A stretch of DNA of 64,000 bases from Cognatundibacterium aquatile (GTDB lineage Bacteria > Pseudomonadota > Gammaproteobacteria > Burkholderiales > Burkholderiaceae_D). This document shows positions 9,376 through 18,894 of the stretch, piece after piece. A program made the translations under genes and the position numbers. The DNA is taken from positions 1 to 64,000 of the forward strand of contig NZ_JACOFT010000001.1 in NCBI RefSeq assembly GCF_014699135.1, written 5' to 3'. Under the pieces are notes generated by a model that was not told the DNA's origin, did no database searches, and saw nothing but the letters and a program-made list of their open reading frames with translations. The first letter of the stretch is position 1, and each line of letters starts with the position of its first letter.

Positions 9376-10337
9376 AAGTCATTTTTGCCGGAACGCCGGA
9401 ATTCGCCGCCTCCGCCTTAGCAGCCATACATGAGGCGGGCTTTGACATTCCTCTGGTGCTCACGCAACCAGACCGGCCGGCCGGCAGAGGCATGCATTTG
9501 CATGCATCCGCGGTGAAGCAATACGCACTGGAACACAACATTCCAGTTGCACAACCCATTTCATTGAGATTAAACGGCAAATATCCTGATGTTGCGGCAG
9601 AGGCGCACGACATATTGCGCAACACAGAACATGATGTCATGGTGGTGGCGGCTTACGGCTTGATATTGCCTCTCTCTGTACTAACAATCCCCCGTTTAGG
9701 CTGCCTGAATATTCACGGCTCGCTCTTGCCACGCTGGCGCGGTGCGGCGCCTATACACAGAGCGATTGAGGCTGGCGACGCCGAAACAGGTATCACGATC
9801 ATGCAAATGGAGGAAGGTCTGGATACCGGCCCCATGCTGTTAAAACAGAGCATCAGCATTAACAACACTGAGACCACAGGCAGCCTTCACGGCAAATTGG
9901 CAGCGATGGGCGGCGAAATGATAGTGCAAGCTTTACACCAGTTAGAACAAGGCACCCTGGCTGCGACAGTGCAACCGGAACAGGGTGTGACTTACGCCGC
10001 CAAAATCAGTAAAGAAGAAGCTGCGCTCGACTTTCACCTGCCTGCAGATGTACTGGCAAGAAAAATCCGCGCCTTCAATCCGTTTCCCGGCACACATGCT
10101 CAGTACGGCACCAACACGATCAAAATCTGGGCTGCGCAAATGGTCACTGCGAATAAAACTGGCGCAACTCCGGGGCAAATTCTGACGGCATCCGCACAAG
10201 AAGGCATTCTGGTTGCCTGCGGGGAAGGCGTTCTGAAACTGACCGAACTACAAAAGCCAGGAGGAAAACGTTTACCTGCTGCAGAGTTCCTGCAAGGCTT
10301 TCCCCTGATTCCTGATATGCAATTCAATCGAACCTGA
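9372..10337 (+). CDS. fmt: Methionyl-tRNA formyltransferase
   Basis: Formylates initiator Met-tRNA with 10-formyl-tetrahydrofolate, the step that deformylase later reverses. The N-terminal transferase domain carries the catalytic N113 and H115 in [15 protein letters not shown] and D151 in DTGPM. The C-terminal OB-like domain, which contacts tRNA, spans about residues 210-321 ([14 protein letters not shown]). Length 321 residues is normal. It overlaps def by ATGA. The rsmB gene that often follows elsewhere is absent here; a lipoprotein pair follows instead. Confidence 0.97.
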   Translation: MKVIFAGTPEFAASALAAIHEAGFDIPLVLTQPDRPAGRGMHLHASAVKQYALEHNIPVAQPISLRLNGKYPDVAAEAHDILRNTEHDVMVVAAYGLILPLSVLTIPRLGCLNIHGSLLPRWRGAAPIHRAIEAGDAETGITIMQMEEGLDTGPMLLKQSISINNTETTGSLHGKLAAMGGEMIVQALHQLEQGTLAATVQPEQGVTYAAKISKEEAALDFHLPADVLARKIRAFNPFPGTHAQYGTNTIKIWAAQMVTANKTGATPGQILTASAQEGILVACGEGVLKLTELQKPGGKRLPAAEFLQGFPLIPDMQFNRT

Positions 10338-10444
10338 ACCGGCTGAGTGTGAAGCAAAAAAACGACAAATCGGGACACTTTTATACACAATTCCCACATT
10401 AAGCAGGAATTAGGCCGATTCACTGTTGGTTACAAGTAAATTCT

Positions 10445-10473
10445 TTGTTGCTCTGCGAGACTTGTTGTATTCT
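10445..10473 (+). promoter_or_regulatory. Candidate sigma-70 promoter for the lipoprotein pair
   Basis: TTGTTG (10445-10450), a 17-bp spacer and TATTCT (10468-10473), about 70 bases before the ATG at 10547. It suggests the two lipoprotein genes are transcribed apart from def-fmt. Match is moderate and untested. Confidence 0.4.
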
Positions 10474-10546
10474 CTTACGCTAACTAATGGTGTGCGCTGG
10501 ATTTTGCCGCCCAAATCCCTGACCCGAACGCTAGAAAAGGAAGTGC

Positions 10547-11107
10547 ATGAAACAAATCGTTCCCGTTGTTGTTACCGTCATGCTGATGGCCGGTTGCTCA
10601 ACTCCATTGAATAACACTAACGCGTCTTATAATAACAACACTAAGACTGCGGCTCCTGAACTTCAAGTCGTCTCAAATTGGTTATTGATCGCGAAGGACG
10701 TTGCTGACCAGATCAAATCAGGCACCGACAAAATTGGTGCTCCAGTATTTGTCACTCCGCCGCAAAACCCGAGTAAATTCAGTCAGGCGTTTTACACTCA
10801 GGTAGTAACGTCCCTGGTCAATCAAGGTGTGACCGTCAGAAAAGTCAATGATGGTACAGCGCAAATCGTCGATATCGATACTCAATTAGTGCGTTTCTCC
10901 ACTGATCGGCAAGTCAACCGCCGTTTTGTTTTCGGCGGCCCGTCAACGACTAGCACGACATCCGTCTATGAAGTAATTGTGACGACGTCACTGATAAAAA
11001 ACGCACAATACGTAGCACGCAGGACTGATGCGTATCCCGTCAATGAATATGACGCGTCTTTATACAATAAAGAAACTGAATTTAATTTTAAAGTGATCGG
11101 GGGCTAA
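10547..11107 (+). CDS. Putative outer-membrane lipoprotein of unknown function
   Basis: A 186-residue protein with a lipoprotein signal (MKQIVPVVVTVMLMAGC, lipid cysteine C17) followed by a Ser/Thr/Asn-rich linker. The mature part is beta-rich (for example TVRKVNDGTAQIVDIDTQLV and VYEVIVTTSL) with no catalytic motif I can name. S18 after the cysteine lacks the Asp of inner-membrane retention, so outer-membrane sorting is expected. An AAGGAAG precedes the ATG. The stop is two bases before the FlgO-like gene, so they form one operon and the products probably act together. Confidence 0.85.
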   Translation: MKQIVPVVVTVMLMAGCSTPLNNTNASYNNNTKTAAPELQVVSNWLLIAKDVADQIKSGTDKIGAPVFVTPPQNPSKFSQAFYTQVVTSLVNQGVTVRKVNDGTAQIVDIDTQLVRFSTDRQVNRRFVFGGPSTTSTTSVYEVIVTTSLIKNAQYVARRTDAYPVNEYDASLYNKETEFNFKVIGG

Positions 11108-11109
11108 TC

Positions 11110-11679
11110 ATGGTAAAGAAAATTGCACTTGCAGTAAGTTGTGGTCTGTTGCTCAGCGCTTGCTCAAATATGAACCTCACCGGGGCCAGCACATCGACAT
11201 CGACAGCCGCCTTGTCCTGGAAAGAAGCTGAAACGAACGAATTTATCCCAACCAATCAGAAAGCAGCAACAGCCCTGATCGCTGCTGCCGGTAATTCTCT
11301 GGATAAATCGCGCCCACTGATCGTTGCCACGCTGGCGAATATCAATGTGCTGGAAGAGTCCTCTCCATTCGGACGTATTGTCGCTGAACAAGTTTCCGGT
11401 CAGTTTTCCCGCGCTGGATATCAAATGCTGGAAATGAAATTCCGCGACAAAGTACTGATCAAGCAAAATGTCGGTGAACTGCTGCTGACGCGCGAAATTA
11501 AGGAAGTTGCACAAAATCATCAGGCACAGGCCGTCATCGTTGGTACGTATGCGGAAAGTGAAAAGCTGGTTTTCGTTAACCTGAAACTGATACGTCCGGT
11601 CGACAATATCGTCCTCAGTACGTATGACTACGCTGTCCCTATGGATCGTACTGTCAAATCTCTGCTGGGTCGTCGCTGA
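11110..11679 (+). CDS. FlgO-family outer-membrane lipoprotein
   Basis: A 189-residue lipoprotein (lipobox LLSAC, C18). Its body matches what I know of the FlgO domain: SRPLIVATLANINVLEESS, FGRIVAEQVSGQFSRAGY, QAQAVIVGTYAESE and NIVLSTYDYAVPMD. FlgO in Vibrio helps anchor or stabilise the flagellum in the outer membrane. No flagellar genes lie nearby, so a role beyond flagella is equally possible. It follows the first lipoprotein by two bases and is closed by a strong terminator at 11731-11760. Confidence 0.82.
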   Translation: MVKKIALAVSCGLLLSACSNMNLTGASTSTSTAALSWKEAETNEFIPTNQKAATALIAAAGNSLDKSRPLIVATLANINVLEESSPFGRIVAEQVSGQFSRAGYQMLEMKFRDKVLIKQNVGELLLTREIKEVAQNHQAQAVIVGTYAESEKLVFVNLKLIRPVDNIVLSTYDYAVPMDRTVKSLLGRR

Positions 11680-11730
11680 TCGCATCAATATAAAGTATTG
11701 GCAACACAGCCTTAAAAAAGCACTGGATAA

Positions 11731-11760
11731 AAGCACCTGATTTTTCAGGTGCTTTTTTTT
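11731..11760. terminator. Intrinsic terminator after the lipoprotein operon
   Basis: Ten-bp perfect stem (11731-11740 with 11745-11754), TTTT loop, then T's to 11760. A-rich bases on the left flank let it also serve the converging LysR gene from the right. Confidence 0.9.
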
Positions 11761-11815
11761 AGCCTCTTTGCGGCAGCGAACTCCATATGAGTTCAACACA
11801 CGGTTCGCTTCAGGA

Positions 11816-12733
11816 TTATTTTTCTGGCGAGAATGGTTGCACCCAGTTCTGCTGCGCAGCCTGACTAATCGCTAACACCGCGGGATGAGTCAATTTTCGC
11901 TGAACCGATATGGCGTAAAACTGTTCCTGAATCGCCTGTGTCTGGCCAATCAGCTCGACATCATACTGACGTATCACACGATCAACGATGACCGTGGGTG
12001 CAGCAAACACACCAGCGCCAGCCTGACCGAATGCACTCATCAGCGCACTATCGTCAAACTCGCCGGTAATTTTTGGATGCAATTGTTGCTGATCCAGCCA
12101 TTGCAACAAACGTCCGCGCAGCGCAGCGTCTTCACCAGGTAATAAGAATGGTGCGCCATCCAGCAGTGCGGGGAAAGTACTGGACAAGCTGGCACGCAAA
12201 TCACGGGTGGCAAAAAAACTGATGCCGGATTCGGCCAGCAAATGACTATAACCACGAACATTCGCTGTCACCGGCATAGGGCTGTCGGATAACACGACAT
12301 CTAACTTATGCATCGCCAACTCTGCTAACAGTAATTCGAGTTTGCCTTCGCGACAGTTAATCCGTAAGGTCTGCGGCAGAGTCATCGCGGGCTCCAGCAA
12401 TTGATACGCCACCGTTTTCGGTACCGCATCTGACACTCCGACACGTAGCTGCACAGTGCGCGCGGTCGGCCGGTGATGCAGCACTTCTTCCAACTCACGC
12501 CCGAGCGCAAAAATATCTTCTGCATAACTCAGCACCAAACGACCCGCCTCAGTCAGTTCCAGATTACGCCCCTGCTTACGGAACAAAGTCTCGCCCTGCA
12601 TTTCTTCAAACAAAGTGAGTTGTCCGCTGATGGTTTGCGGCGTCAGATGCAATTGTTCACTGGCACGCGCAATGCTGCCTGACTTGGCAACCATCCAGAA
12701 ATAGTGCAGGTGTTTGTAGTTCAGTGCTGGCAT
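11816..12733 (-). CDS. NhaR-type LysR transcriptional regulator
   Basis: A 305-residue LysR regulator with an N-terminal winged helix-turn-helix (NYKHLHYFWMVAKSGSIARA, LHLTPQTISGQL). The NYxHLxYFW opening and TPQTI helix are typical of NhaR, the Na+-responsive activator of nhaA and osmC in E. coli. The C-terminal effector-binding domain covers about residues 90-295. No nhaA is present; the divergent partners are a Bax-inhibitor-1 protein and a TerC/Alx protein, which are the likely targets. Assignment to the NhaR subgroup is by resemblance; the true ligand is unknown. Confidence 0.85.
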   Translation of the reverse strand: MPALNYKHLHYFWMVAKSGSIARASEQLHLTPQTISGQLTLFEEMQGETLFRKQGRNLELTEAGRLVLSYAEDIFALGRELEEVLHHRPTARTVQLRVGVSDAVPKTVAYQLLEPAMTLPQTLRINCREGKLELLLAELAMHKLDVVLSDSPMPVTANVRGYSHLLAESGISFFATRDLRASLSSTFPALLDGAPFLLPGEDAALRGRLLQWLDQQQLHPKITGEFDDSALMSAFGQAGAGVFAAPTVIVDRVIRQYDVELIGQTQAIQEQFYAISVQRKLTHPAVLAISQAAQQNWVQPFSPEK

Positions 12734-12741
12734 AAAGAGAG

Positions 12742-12760
12742 ATCATCGACAAATCATCGA
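12742..12760. promoter_or_regulatory. Direct-repeat operator candidate for the LysR regulator
   Basis: ATCATCGA occurs at 12742-12749 and again at 12753-12760, an 11-bp period that puts both copies on one face of the helix. It lies directly upstream of the LysR ATG and about 130 bp before the divergent Bax-inhibitor-1 gene, where a LysR-type site would be expected. A TATATT (12783-12788) could be the -10 for the rightward genes. Confidence 0.35.
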
Positions 12761-12892
12761 TTTTTACGAAGTATTTATCAATTATATTCGACTTTTCTTT
12801 CAATTCTCTTGCAACTAGACTGTTTCCACCTTCTGTTGAGAAGGGGAAGTCCTGTGTCTTTTCGTCAGACTTCAACATTTCAGGAGAAAAGC

Positions 12893-13579
12893 ATGAAAAT
12901 CTTGAGTCGCTCTACTGCACATGATGTGCAAACCGTTGACTATATCGACACCACAGCCAGTGACAGTCAGAAAGTCTTACGCAACACGTATATGTTGTTG
13001 TCGATGACTTTATTGTTTTCTGCATTGACCGCAGGTGCGACTATCGCTTTCGCGATTCCAGGTCCCGGCATCTTTCTGACACTGATCGGCTATTTTGGCC
13101 TGCTGTTTGCCACGAACAAACTGCGTAACAGCGCATGGGGTATTGCCAGTGTATTTGCCTTGACCGGTTTCATGGGCTACACCCTCGGTCCTATTCTCTC
13201 TCATTATCTGAAAATGCCAGGCGGCACTTCCATCGTGATGACGGCAATGGGCATGACCGGTCTGATTTTCATGGGCTTGTCTGCCTACGTACTGATCAGC
13301 AAACGTGATTTCAGCTTCATGAGTGGCTTCCTGATGGTCGGTATGATCGTCGCATTGGTGGCGAGTCTGGGCGCGATTTTCTTCCAGATTCCAGCTTTGT
13401 CGCTGACGATTTCTGCGGTCATGGTATTGCTGATGTCCGGCATGATTTTGTTTGAAACCAGCAATATCATCCACGGTGGCGAAACCAATTACATCATGGC
13501 GACAGTCAACCTGTACGTCACAATCTTCAATCTGTTCACCAGCCTGCTGCAATTGCTGGGCTTTATCGAAAAAGAGTAA
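12893..13579 (+). CDS. Bax inhibitor-1 / YccA family membrane protein
   Basis: A 228-residue integral membrane protein with about seven hydrophobic helices (for example TYMLLSMTLLFSALTAGA, ALSLTISAVMVLLMSGMILF). The family includes E. coli YccA, an FtsH-interacting protein, and Ca2+-leak channels related to Bax inhibitor-1. The start at 12893 is chosen because AGGAG lies six bases before it; the open frame upstream has no membrane-protein character. Only three bases separate its stop from the TerC gene, so both are one transcription unit. The substrate here is unknown. Confidence 0.88.
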   Translation: MKILSRSTAHDVQTVDYIDTTASDSQKVLRNTYMLLSMTLLFSALTAGATIAFAIPGPGIFLTLIGYFGLLFATNKLRNSAWGIASVFALTGFMGYTLGPILSHYLKMPGGTSIVMTAMGMTGLIFMGLSAYVLISKRDFSFMSGFLMVGMIVALVASLGAIFFQIPALSLTISAVMVLLMSGMILFETSNIIHGGETNYIMATVNLYVTIFNLFTSLLQLLGFIEKE

Positions 13580-13582
13580 ATC

Positions 13583-14539
13583 ATGTTGCATACCGTCGCT
13601 CAACCCTGGATGTGGGTCGCATTTATCGCATTTGTTTTAGCGATGTTAGCCATAGACGTTGTGGCGCTGGGTGGTTCACGCGCCCACAAAGTCAGCGTCA
13701 GGGAAGCGGCGGCCTGGTCGATTGTCTGGGTCAGCCTGGCTTTGGCATTTGATTTTGGTCTGTGGATATACCTGACAGAAACCGTCGGGCGCGAGATCGC
13801 CACCGCCAAAGCCATGGAATTCCTGACTGGATATGTCATTGAGAAATCACTGTCGGTCGATAACATCTTTATCTTCTTGCTGATTTTCGGCCATTTCGCA
13901 GTGCCGCCGCAATATCAGCGCAAAGTGCTGCTGTACGGTGTATTAGGCGCGATCGTCATGCGCGTCATCATGATTCTCGCCGGTAGCTGGGTTGTCACCC
14001 AGTTTGCGTGGGTGTTGTATCTGTTTGGTGTGTTCCTGCTGATCACCGGTTTCCGTATGCTGGTATCGACGGAAGAAGAGCCTGATCTCGACGCCAATCC
14101 GGTATTGAAACTGGCAAAAAAATTACTGCCATTTACCAAAGAGTTTCACAAAGAAAAATTCAGTATCAAAATTGATGGCAAGCGCGTCTTCACGCCGTTG
14201 CTGCTGGTCTTGATCCTGATTGAAGTATCCGATGTCATCTTTGCAGTCGATTCGATTCCGGCGATTTTTGCCGTGACGACTGATCCGTTCATCGTGTTTA
14301 CATCAAATATTTTCGCGATTATGGGTTTGCGGGCATTGTATTTCCTGCTGGCAGATATGGCTGACCGTTTCCATTTACTGAAATTCGGTCTTGCGTTTGT
14401 GCTGATGTTTGTCGGTATCAAGATGCTGATCGTGAAATGGATGCATGTGCCGACCGATGTTTCGCTGATGGTGATTGGCCTGATTCTTGGCGGTTCTATT
14501 ATTGCCAGCCTGATCGCCACCCGACATAAAAAGCATTAA
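13583..14539 (+). CDS. TerC/Alx family membrane protein
   Basis: A 318-residue polytopic protein of the TerC family, typified by E. coli Alx, linked to Mn2+ export and alkaline pH. Family signs include EKSLSVDNIFIFLLIF in the first half and EVSDVIFAVDSIPAIFAVT in the second; the Asp residues in both blocks are the presumed metal-binding sites. About nine membrane helices. Coupled to the Bax-inhibitor-1 gene by a three-base gap and followed by a terminator at 14589. I looked for the Mn2+-sensing yybP-ykoY leader usual for this family and found no convincing one. Confidence 0.92.
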   Translation: MLHTVAQPWMWVAFIAFVLAMLAIDVVALGGSRAHKVSVREAAAWSIVWVSLALAFDFGLWIYLTETVGREIATAKAMEFLTGYVIEKSLSVDNIFIFLLIFGHFAVPPQYQRKVLLYGVLGAIVMRVIMILAGSWVVTQFAWVLYLFGVFLLITGFRMLVSTEEEPDLDANPVLKLAKKLLPFTKEFHKEKFSIKIDGKRVFTPLLLVLILIEVSDVIFAVDSIPAIFAVTTDPFIVFTSNIFAIMGLRALYFLLADMADRFHLLKFGLAFVLMFVGIKMLIVKWMHVPTDVSLMVIGLILGGSIIASLIATRHKKH

Positions 14540-14588
14540 TCACACGCTTTCCGACGCTGCAGATTTAATCGTCATAAGTATTCCCTTT

Positions 14589-14623
14589 GGGCATATCTCT
14601 CGTTTGAGGATATGCCCTTTTTT
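14589..14623 (+). terminator. Intrinsic terminator after the TerC gene
   Basis: Nine-bp stem GGGCATATC (14589-14597) with GATATGCCC (14609-14617), extra CTC/GAG pairing inside the loop, then TTTTTT. It separates the TerC unit from the metH leader. Confidence 0.88.
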
Positions 14624-14743
14624 GTTAACACTTACGCAAAAAAGTGCACCATTGATGCGATCAACATATATCGATCTAACCACAATGTATAAGCAAAAAC
14701 CGGCAAACTCCCGCAACTTCGGCGTCAAGCCCTTGATTTGACG

Positions 14744-14749
14744 TATAAT
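14744..14749 (+). promoter_or_regulatory. -10 element of the metH promoter
   Basis: A perfect TATAAT. Transcription would begin near 14756, a few bases before the first paired base of the SAM-II aptamer, as expected for a riboswitch at the very 5' end of the message. No clear -35 hexamer is seen at the usual spacing. Confidence 0.65.
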
Positions 14750-14759
14750 TTATGCTTCC

Positions 14760-14815
14760 CAGCGCCGATTTGAGATTCAGATTGCGGGCGCATAATAAGT
14801 GCTGCTAAAAGGACG
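14760..14815 (+). promoter_or_regulatory. SAM-II riboswitch aptamer controlling metH
   Basis: The layout matches the SAM-II (metA-type) H-pseudoknot aptamer. P1 pairs GCGCC (14762-14766) with GGCGC (14787-14791). The conserved loop GATTTGA and TTGC, and the conserved 3' strand ATAATAAGTGC-GCTAAAAGGA, are all present in order and spacing. Loop CAG (14778-14780) can pair with CTG (14802-14804) to make the pseudoknot. It senses S-adenosylmethionine, the product pathway of MetH. Followed directly by a terminator, pointing to transcriptional control. Known family; identified by eye, not by covariance search. Confidence 0.85.
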
Positions 14816-14818
14816 TCG

Positions 14819-14861
14819 CCCGATCCGCCTGCATGCATGAGCCGATCGGGTTTTGTTTTTT
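14819..14861 (+). terminator. Riboswitch-controlled attenuator before metH
   Basis: CCCGATC (14819-14825) pairs with GATCGGG (14844-14850), followed by TTTTGTTTTTT (14851-14861). Its 5' arm overlaps CGCCCG (14817-14822), which can instead pair with CGGGCG (14785-14790) inside the aptamer. The two folds exclude each other, so SAM binding should favour termination. Confidence 0.8.
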
Positions 14862-14874
14862 GCGAGTAAAGATC

Positions 14875-17800
14875 ATGACCAGAACCCTGCCTGTCTCCGC
14901 CACCGAAACCCGTTTGCGCGAATTACTGCAACAACGCATCCTGATCCTGGATGGCGCGATGGGTACCATGATCCAGCGTTACAAGCTGACGGAAGAAGAT
15001 TATCGCGGCGACCGTTTCAAAGATTTTGCAGTGCCCGGCAAAGAATTATTCGTCAAAGGCAACAATGAATTACTGACGCTGACGCAGCCTCACATCATTC
15101 AGGAAATTCACGAACAATATCTGGCCGCAGGTGCCGATCTGATCGAAACCAATACCTTCGGTGCGACGACCGTCGCGCAGGACGATTACCACATGGCGCA
15201 TCTGGCCTATGAGATGAACGTGCAGGCGGCAAAGATTGCCCGCGCCGCCTGTGACAAATACAGCAGTGCCGACAAACCGCGCTTCGTCGCTGGCGCGCTG
15301 GGGCCGACACCAAAAACCGCCTCGATTTCACCGGATGTGAATGACCCAGCAGCGCGCAATGTCACTTTCGATCAGCTGGTTGCTGCCTACCATGAGCAAA
15401 CCCGTGGTCTGGTCGAAGGCGGCGCCGATGTGCTGCTGGTCGAAACCATTTTCGATACGCTGAACTGTAAAGCAGCCCTGTTCGCGATTGATCAGTATTT
15501 TGAAGAAACCGGCAAGACCTTGCCTATCATGATTTCCGGCACCGTCACCGATGCCTCTGGTCGCATACTGTCTGGTCAGACCGTACCAGCATTCTGGAAT
15601 TCCGTGCGCCACGCCAAACCGTTGACCATCGGCCTGAACTGCGCACTCGGTGCGGCGCTGATGCGTCCGTATGCAGAAGAATTGTCTAAAATCGCCGATA
15701 CTTTTGTTTGTATTTATCCGAACGCCGGTTTGCCAAATCCTATGAGCGATACCGGTTTTGATGAGCTGCCAGCGGATACCTCTGCCTTGTTGAAAGAATT
15801 TGCTGAAGCCGGGTTCATCAATATCGCCGGTGGCTGCTGCGGCACTACGCCACCACACATCAAGGCGATTGCCGATATCCTGCAAACGCAGACACCACGC
15901 GCGGTTCCCAGCATTGCGCCGGCCTGTCGTTTGTCGGGCTTAGAGCCATTCACCATCGATGAAAATTCCCTGTTTGTGAATGTCGGTGAACGCACCAACG
16001 TTACGGGCTCCAAAGCCTTTGCACGCTTAATTTTGAACGAGCAATACGATGAAGCCTTAGCGGTCGCCCGTCAGCAAGTCGAAAACGGCGCGCAAGTCAT
16101 CGACATCAATATGGATGAAGCGATGCTCGATTCTTTGGCGGCCATGACGCGCTTCCTGAATCTGATCGCATCGGAACCAGACATCGCCCGCGTGCCGCTG
16201 ATGATCGATTCTTCCAAATGGAGTGTGATCGAAGCCGGTTTGAAGTGCGTGCAGGGCAAAGCCATCGTCAATTCGATTTCGATGAAAGAGGGGGAGGCAG
16301 AATTTCTGCGCCAGGCCAACTTGTGCAAGCGTTACGGCGCGGCGGTCATCGTCATGGCATTCGATGAAAAAGGCCAGGCAGACACGTATCAACGCAAGAT
16401 AGAAATCTGCGAACGCGCTTATCGCCTGCTGGTCGATCAACTCGATTTTGATCCGCAAGACATTATTTTCGATCCGAATATTTTCGCGGTCGCTACCGGT
16501 ATCGAAGAACACAATAACTACGCTGTCGATTTCATCGAAGCCACGCGCTGGATCCATCAAAATTTGCCCGGCGCAAAAATCAGCGGCGGCGTCTCGAATG
16601 TGAGTTTCTCTTTCCGTGGCAATGACCCGGCACGCGAGGCGATCCACACCGTTTTCCTGTATCACGCGATTCAGGCCGGTATGACGATGGGTATCGTAAA
16701 TGCCGGTATGGTCGGCGTGTATAGCGAGCTTGATCCCGAATTGCGTGAACGCGTGGAAGACGTGGTGCTGAACCGCAGGGAAGATGCGACCGAACGCATG
16801 ATTGAATTTGCTGCCACGCTGAAAGCCGGCGGCAAAAAAGAAGAAGCCACGCTGGAATGGCGCAGTGAGCCGGTCGCCAAGCGACTCGCACATGCGATGG
16901 TGCATGGCATTACGCAATGGATCGTTGAAGATACCGAAGAAGCGCGCGCCGCCATTATGGACAACGGTGGCCGCCCGATACAGGTGATCGAGGGCCCGCT
17001 GATGGACGGCATGAATATCGTCGGTGATTTATTCGGTCAGGGCAAAATGTTCCTGCCGCAAGTGGTGAAATCCGCACGTGTGATGAAGCAGGCCGTCGCC
17101 CATCTGGTGCCCTACATTGAAGAAGAAAAAAAGCGCAGCGGCGACAATAAACCGAAAGGCAAAATCGTCATTGCCACCGTCAAAGGCGACGTGCATGACA
17201 TCGGTAAAAACATCGTCACCGTGGTGTTGCAGTGTAATAACTTTGAAGTCGTCAACATGGGTGTGATGGTGCCATGTTCGGAAATTCTGGCGAAAGCCAA
17301 AGCCGAAAACGCCGACATCATCGGCCTCTCCGGCCTGATCACGCCGTCACTCGAAGAGATGGCGTATGTCGCCAAAGAGATGCAGCGCGATCCGCATTTC
17401 CGCATGATGAAGATCCCGCTGCTGATCGGCGGTGCTACCACCAGCCGTGCGCATACTGCGGTGAAAATCGCACCGAATTACGAAGGCCCGGTCGTGTATG
17501 TGCCGGATGCGTCGCGCTCAGTATCGGTTGCGCAATCGCTGCTGACGCCGGAAAGCCGCGATCAGTACATTGGTGAGCTGGCGACGGATTACGAACGTAT
17601 CCGCGTGCAGCATGCGAACAAAAAAACCACGCCGCTGCTAACGCTGGCGCAGGCGCGTGCGAATAAAATGAAGCTCAGCTTTGACGGTGCGAACGCACCT
17701 GTGAAGCCAAAATTCATCGGTCGCCGCGTGTTCAAAAACGTCGATCTGGCAACGATTGCGCAGTACATCGATTGGGGTCCGTTCTTTCAGACCTGGGATC

Positions 17801-18618
17801 TGGCGGGCCCTTATCCTGCGATTCTGACGGATAGCGTGGTCGGTGAAGCGGCGAGCAAAGTCTTTGCCGAAGGCCAGGCAATGCTGAAGAAAATCATCGA
17901 TGGCCGCTGGCTGACGGCGAACGGCGTCGTCTCTTTGCTGCCTGCGAATAGCGTGCATGACGACGACATCGAAATCTACACCGACGATAGCCGCAGCCAG
18001 GTCGCGTTCACTTATTACGGCACGCGCCAGCAAACCGAGAAACCGCTGGTTGATGGCATACAGCGTCCGAATCAATGCCTCGCCGATTTCATCGCGCCGA
18101 AAGACAGCGGCGTCGCTGACTATATCGGCATGTTCGCTGTCACTGCCGGTCTGGGAATCGAAAAATACGAAAAACGGTTTGAAGACGCGCATGACGATTA
18201 CAGCAGCATCATGCTGAAATCGCTGGCAGATCGTCTGGCCGAAGCCTTCGCCGAATATCTGCATGAACGCATACGCACCGATCTGTGGGGGTATGCCGCC
18301 GATGAAAAACTCAGCAATCAAGAGTTGATCAAAGAATCCTACCAGGGCATACGCCCGGCACCCGGCTACCCGGCCTGTCCGGAACACACGGTTAAAACCG
18401 CGATGTTCAAACAAATGCAATGCGAAGAAATCGATATGCACATCACCGAATCATGGGCGATGATTCCGGGCGCCGCGGTCTCCGGTTTTTACTTTGCGCA
18501 TCCAGAATCCAAATACTTCAGCGTCGGCAAAATCGGCGACGATCAGGTCACGGATATGGCGGCACGACGTGGCGTGGCAAAAGAAGAAGTCGAACGCTGG
18601 CTGGCACCGAATCTGTAA
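14875..18618 (+). CDS. metH: Methionine synthase, cobalamin-dependent
   Basis: Transfers a methyl group from 5-methyl-tetrahydrofolate through cobalamin to homocysteine. All four modules are present in 1247 residues. The homocysteine domain has zinc cysteines in GLNCALG (near 252) and GGCCGTTP (near 319). The folate domain begins at [16 protein letters not shown]. The cobalamin domain has DVHDIGKN with the axial histidine near 771. The C-terminal AdoMet reactivation domain has [13 protein letters not shown] start at 14875 because the upstream ATG at 14833 falls inside the attenuator hairpin. Many Burkholderiales carry metH as two genes; here it is one. Confidence 0.96.
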   Translation: MTRTLPVSATETRLRELLQQRILILDGAMGTMIQRYKLTEEDYRGDRFKDFAVPGKELFVKGNNELLTLTQPHIIQEIHEQYLAAGADLIETNTFGATTVAQDDYHMAHLAYEMNVQAAKIARAACDKYSSADKPRFVAGALGPTPKTASISPDVNDPAARNVTFDQLVAAYHEQTRGLVEGGADVLLVETIFDTLNCKAALFAIDQYFEETGKTLPIMISGTVTDASGRILSGQTVPAFWNSVRHAKPLTIGLNCALGAALMRPYAEELSKIADTFVCIYPNAGLPNPMSDTGFDELPADTSALLKEFAEAGFINIAGGCCGTTPPHIKAIADILQTQTPRAVPSIAPACRLSGLEPFTIDENSLFVNVGERTNVTGSKAFARLILNEQYDEALAVARQQVENGAQVIDINMDEAMLDSLAAMTRFLNLIASEPDIARVPLMIDSSKWSVIEAGLKCVQGKAIVNSISMKEGEAEFLRQANLCKRYGAAVIVMAFDEKGQADTYQRKIEICERAYRLLVDQLDFDPQDIIFDPNIFAVATGIEEHNNYAVDFIEATRWIHQNLPGAKISGGVSNVSFSFRGNDPAREAIHTVFLYHAIQAGMTMGIVNAGMVGVYSELDPELRERVEDVVLNRREDATERMIEFAATLKAGGKKEEATLEWRSEPVAKRLAHAMVHGITQWIVEDTEEARAAIMDNGGRPIQVIEGPLMDGMNIVGDLFGQGKMFLPQVVKSARVMKQAVAHLVPYIEEEKKRSGDNKPKGKIVIATVKGDVHDIGKNIVTVVLQCNNFEVVNMGVMVPCSEILAKAKAENADIIGLSGLITPSLEEMAYVAKEMQRDPHFRMMKIPLLIGGATTSRAHTAVKIAPNYEGPVVYVPDASRSVSVAQSLLTPESRDQYIGELATDYERIRVQHANKKTTPLLTLAQARANKMKLSFDGANAPVKPKFIGRRVFKNVDLATIAQYIDWGPFFQTWDLAGPYPAILTDSVVGEAASKVFAEGQAMLKKIIDGRWLTANGVVSLLPANSVHDDDIEIYTDDSRSQVAFTYYGTRQQTEKPLVDGIQRPNQCLADFIAPKDSGVADYIGMFAVTAGLGIEKYEKRFEDAHDDYSSIMLKSLADRLAEAFAEYLHERIRTDLWGYAADEKLSNQELIKESYQGIRPAPGYPACPEHTVKTAMFKQMQCEEIDMHITESWAMIPGAAVSGFYFAHPESKYFSVGKIGDDQVTDMAARRGVAKEEVERWLAPNL

Positions 18619-18638
18619 TCCCTCACCAGCATAAAAAT

Positions 18639-18714
18639 GGGGGAGTATATGGCGTTTTGCATCAATTCTCAGCGTATTTGCTGGCCTTGTAAACATACTC
18701 CCCCCAGTATATTT
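18639..18714. repeat. Inverted-repeat element with ATACTCCCCC core
   Basis: GGGGGAGTAT (18639-18648) and its reverse complement ATACTCCCCC (18695-18704) face each other across 46 bases. The right copy continues as TACTCCCCCCAGTATATTTAG, nearly the core of the palindrome at 6385-6423. The TACT-C6-AGTA block also resembles RcnR-type operator sequences. It lies just after the metH stop; the rest of the gap to 18894 shows nothing I can name. Confidence 0.65.
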
Positions 18715-18894
18715 AGCCGCTGGGAAGCGCTCTGAGGCCTTTGCATGCGCCTTGTTCCTGTTTCACCGACATAAGTGCGAGGCGTTGAGGATTGTGACAC
18801 CTGCATGAAATCTGATCGGCTGCGAAGTAAAAATGTCGGTATCGGTACAGGCGCTGTCTTACAATAGCGGCTCTATCGTTGTGCAGGAAATCAG

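Noticed and set aside
12780..12892. Possible yybP-ykoY Mn2+ riboswitch ahead of the BI-1/TerC operon
   Set aside because: GAAGGGGAAGT recalls the motif, but the paired flanking stems and second conserved loop are absent; only a short AAGTC/GACTT pairing is seen.
14833..14874. metH start at the upstream in-frame ATG
   Set aside because: That ATG lies inside the attenuator stem-loop; the peptide [14 protein letters not shown] is not typical of MetH.
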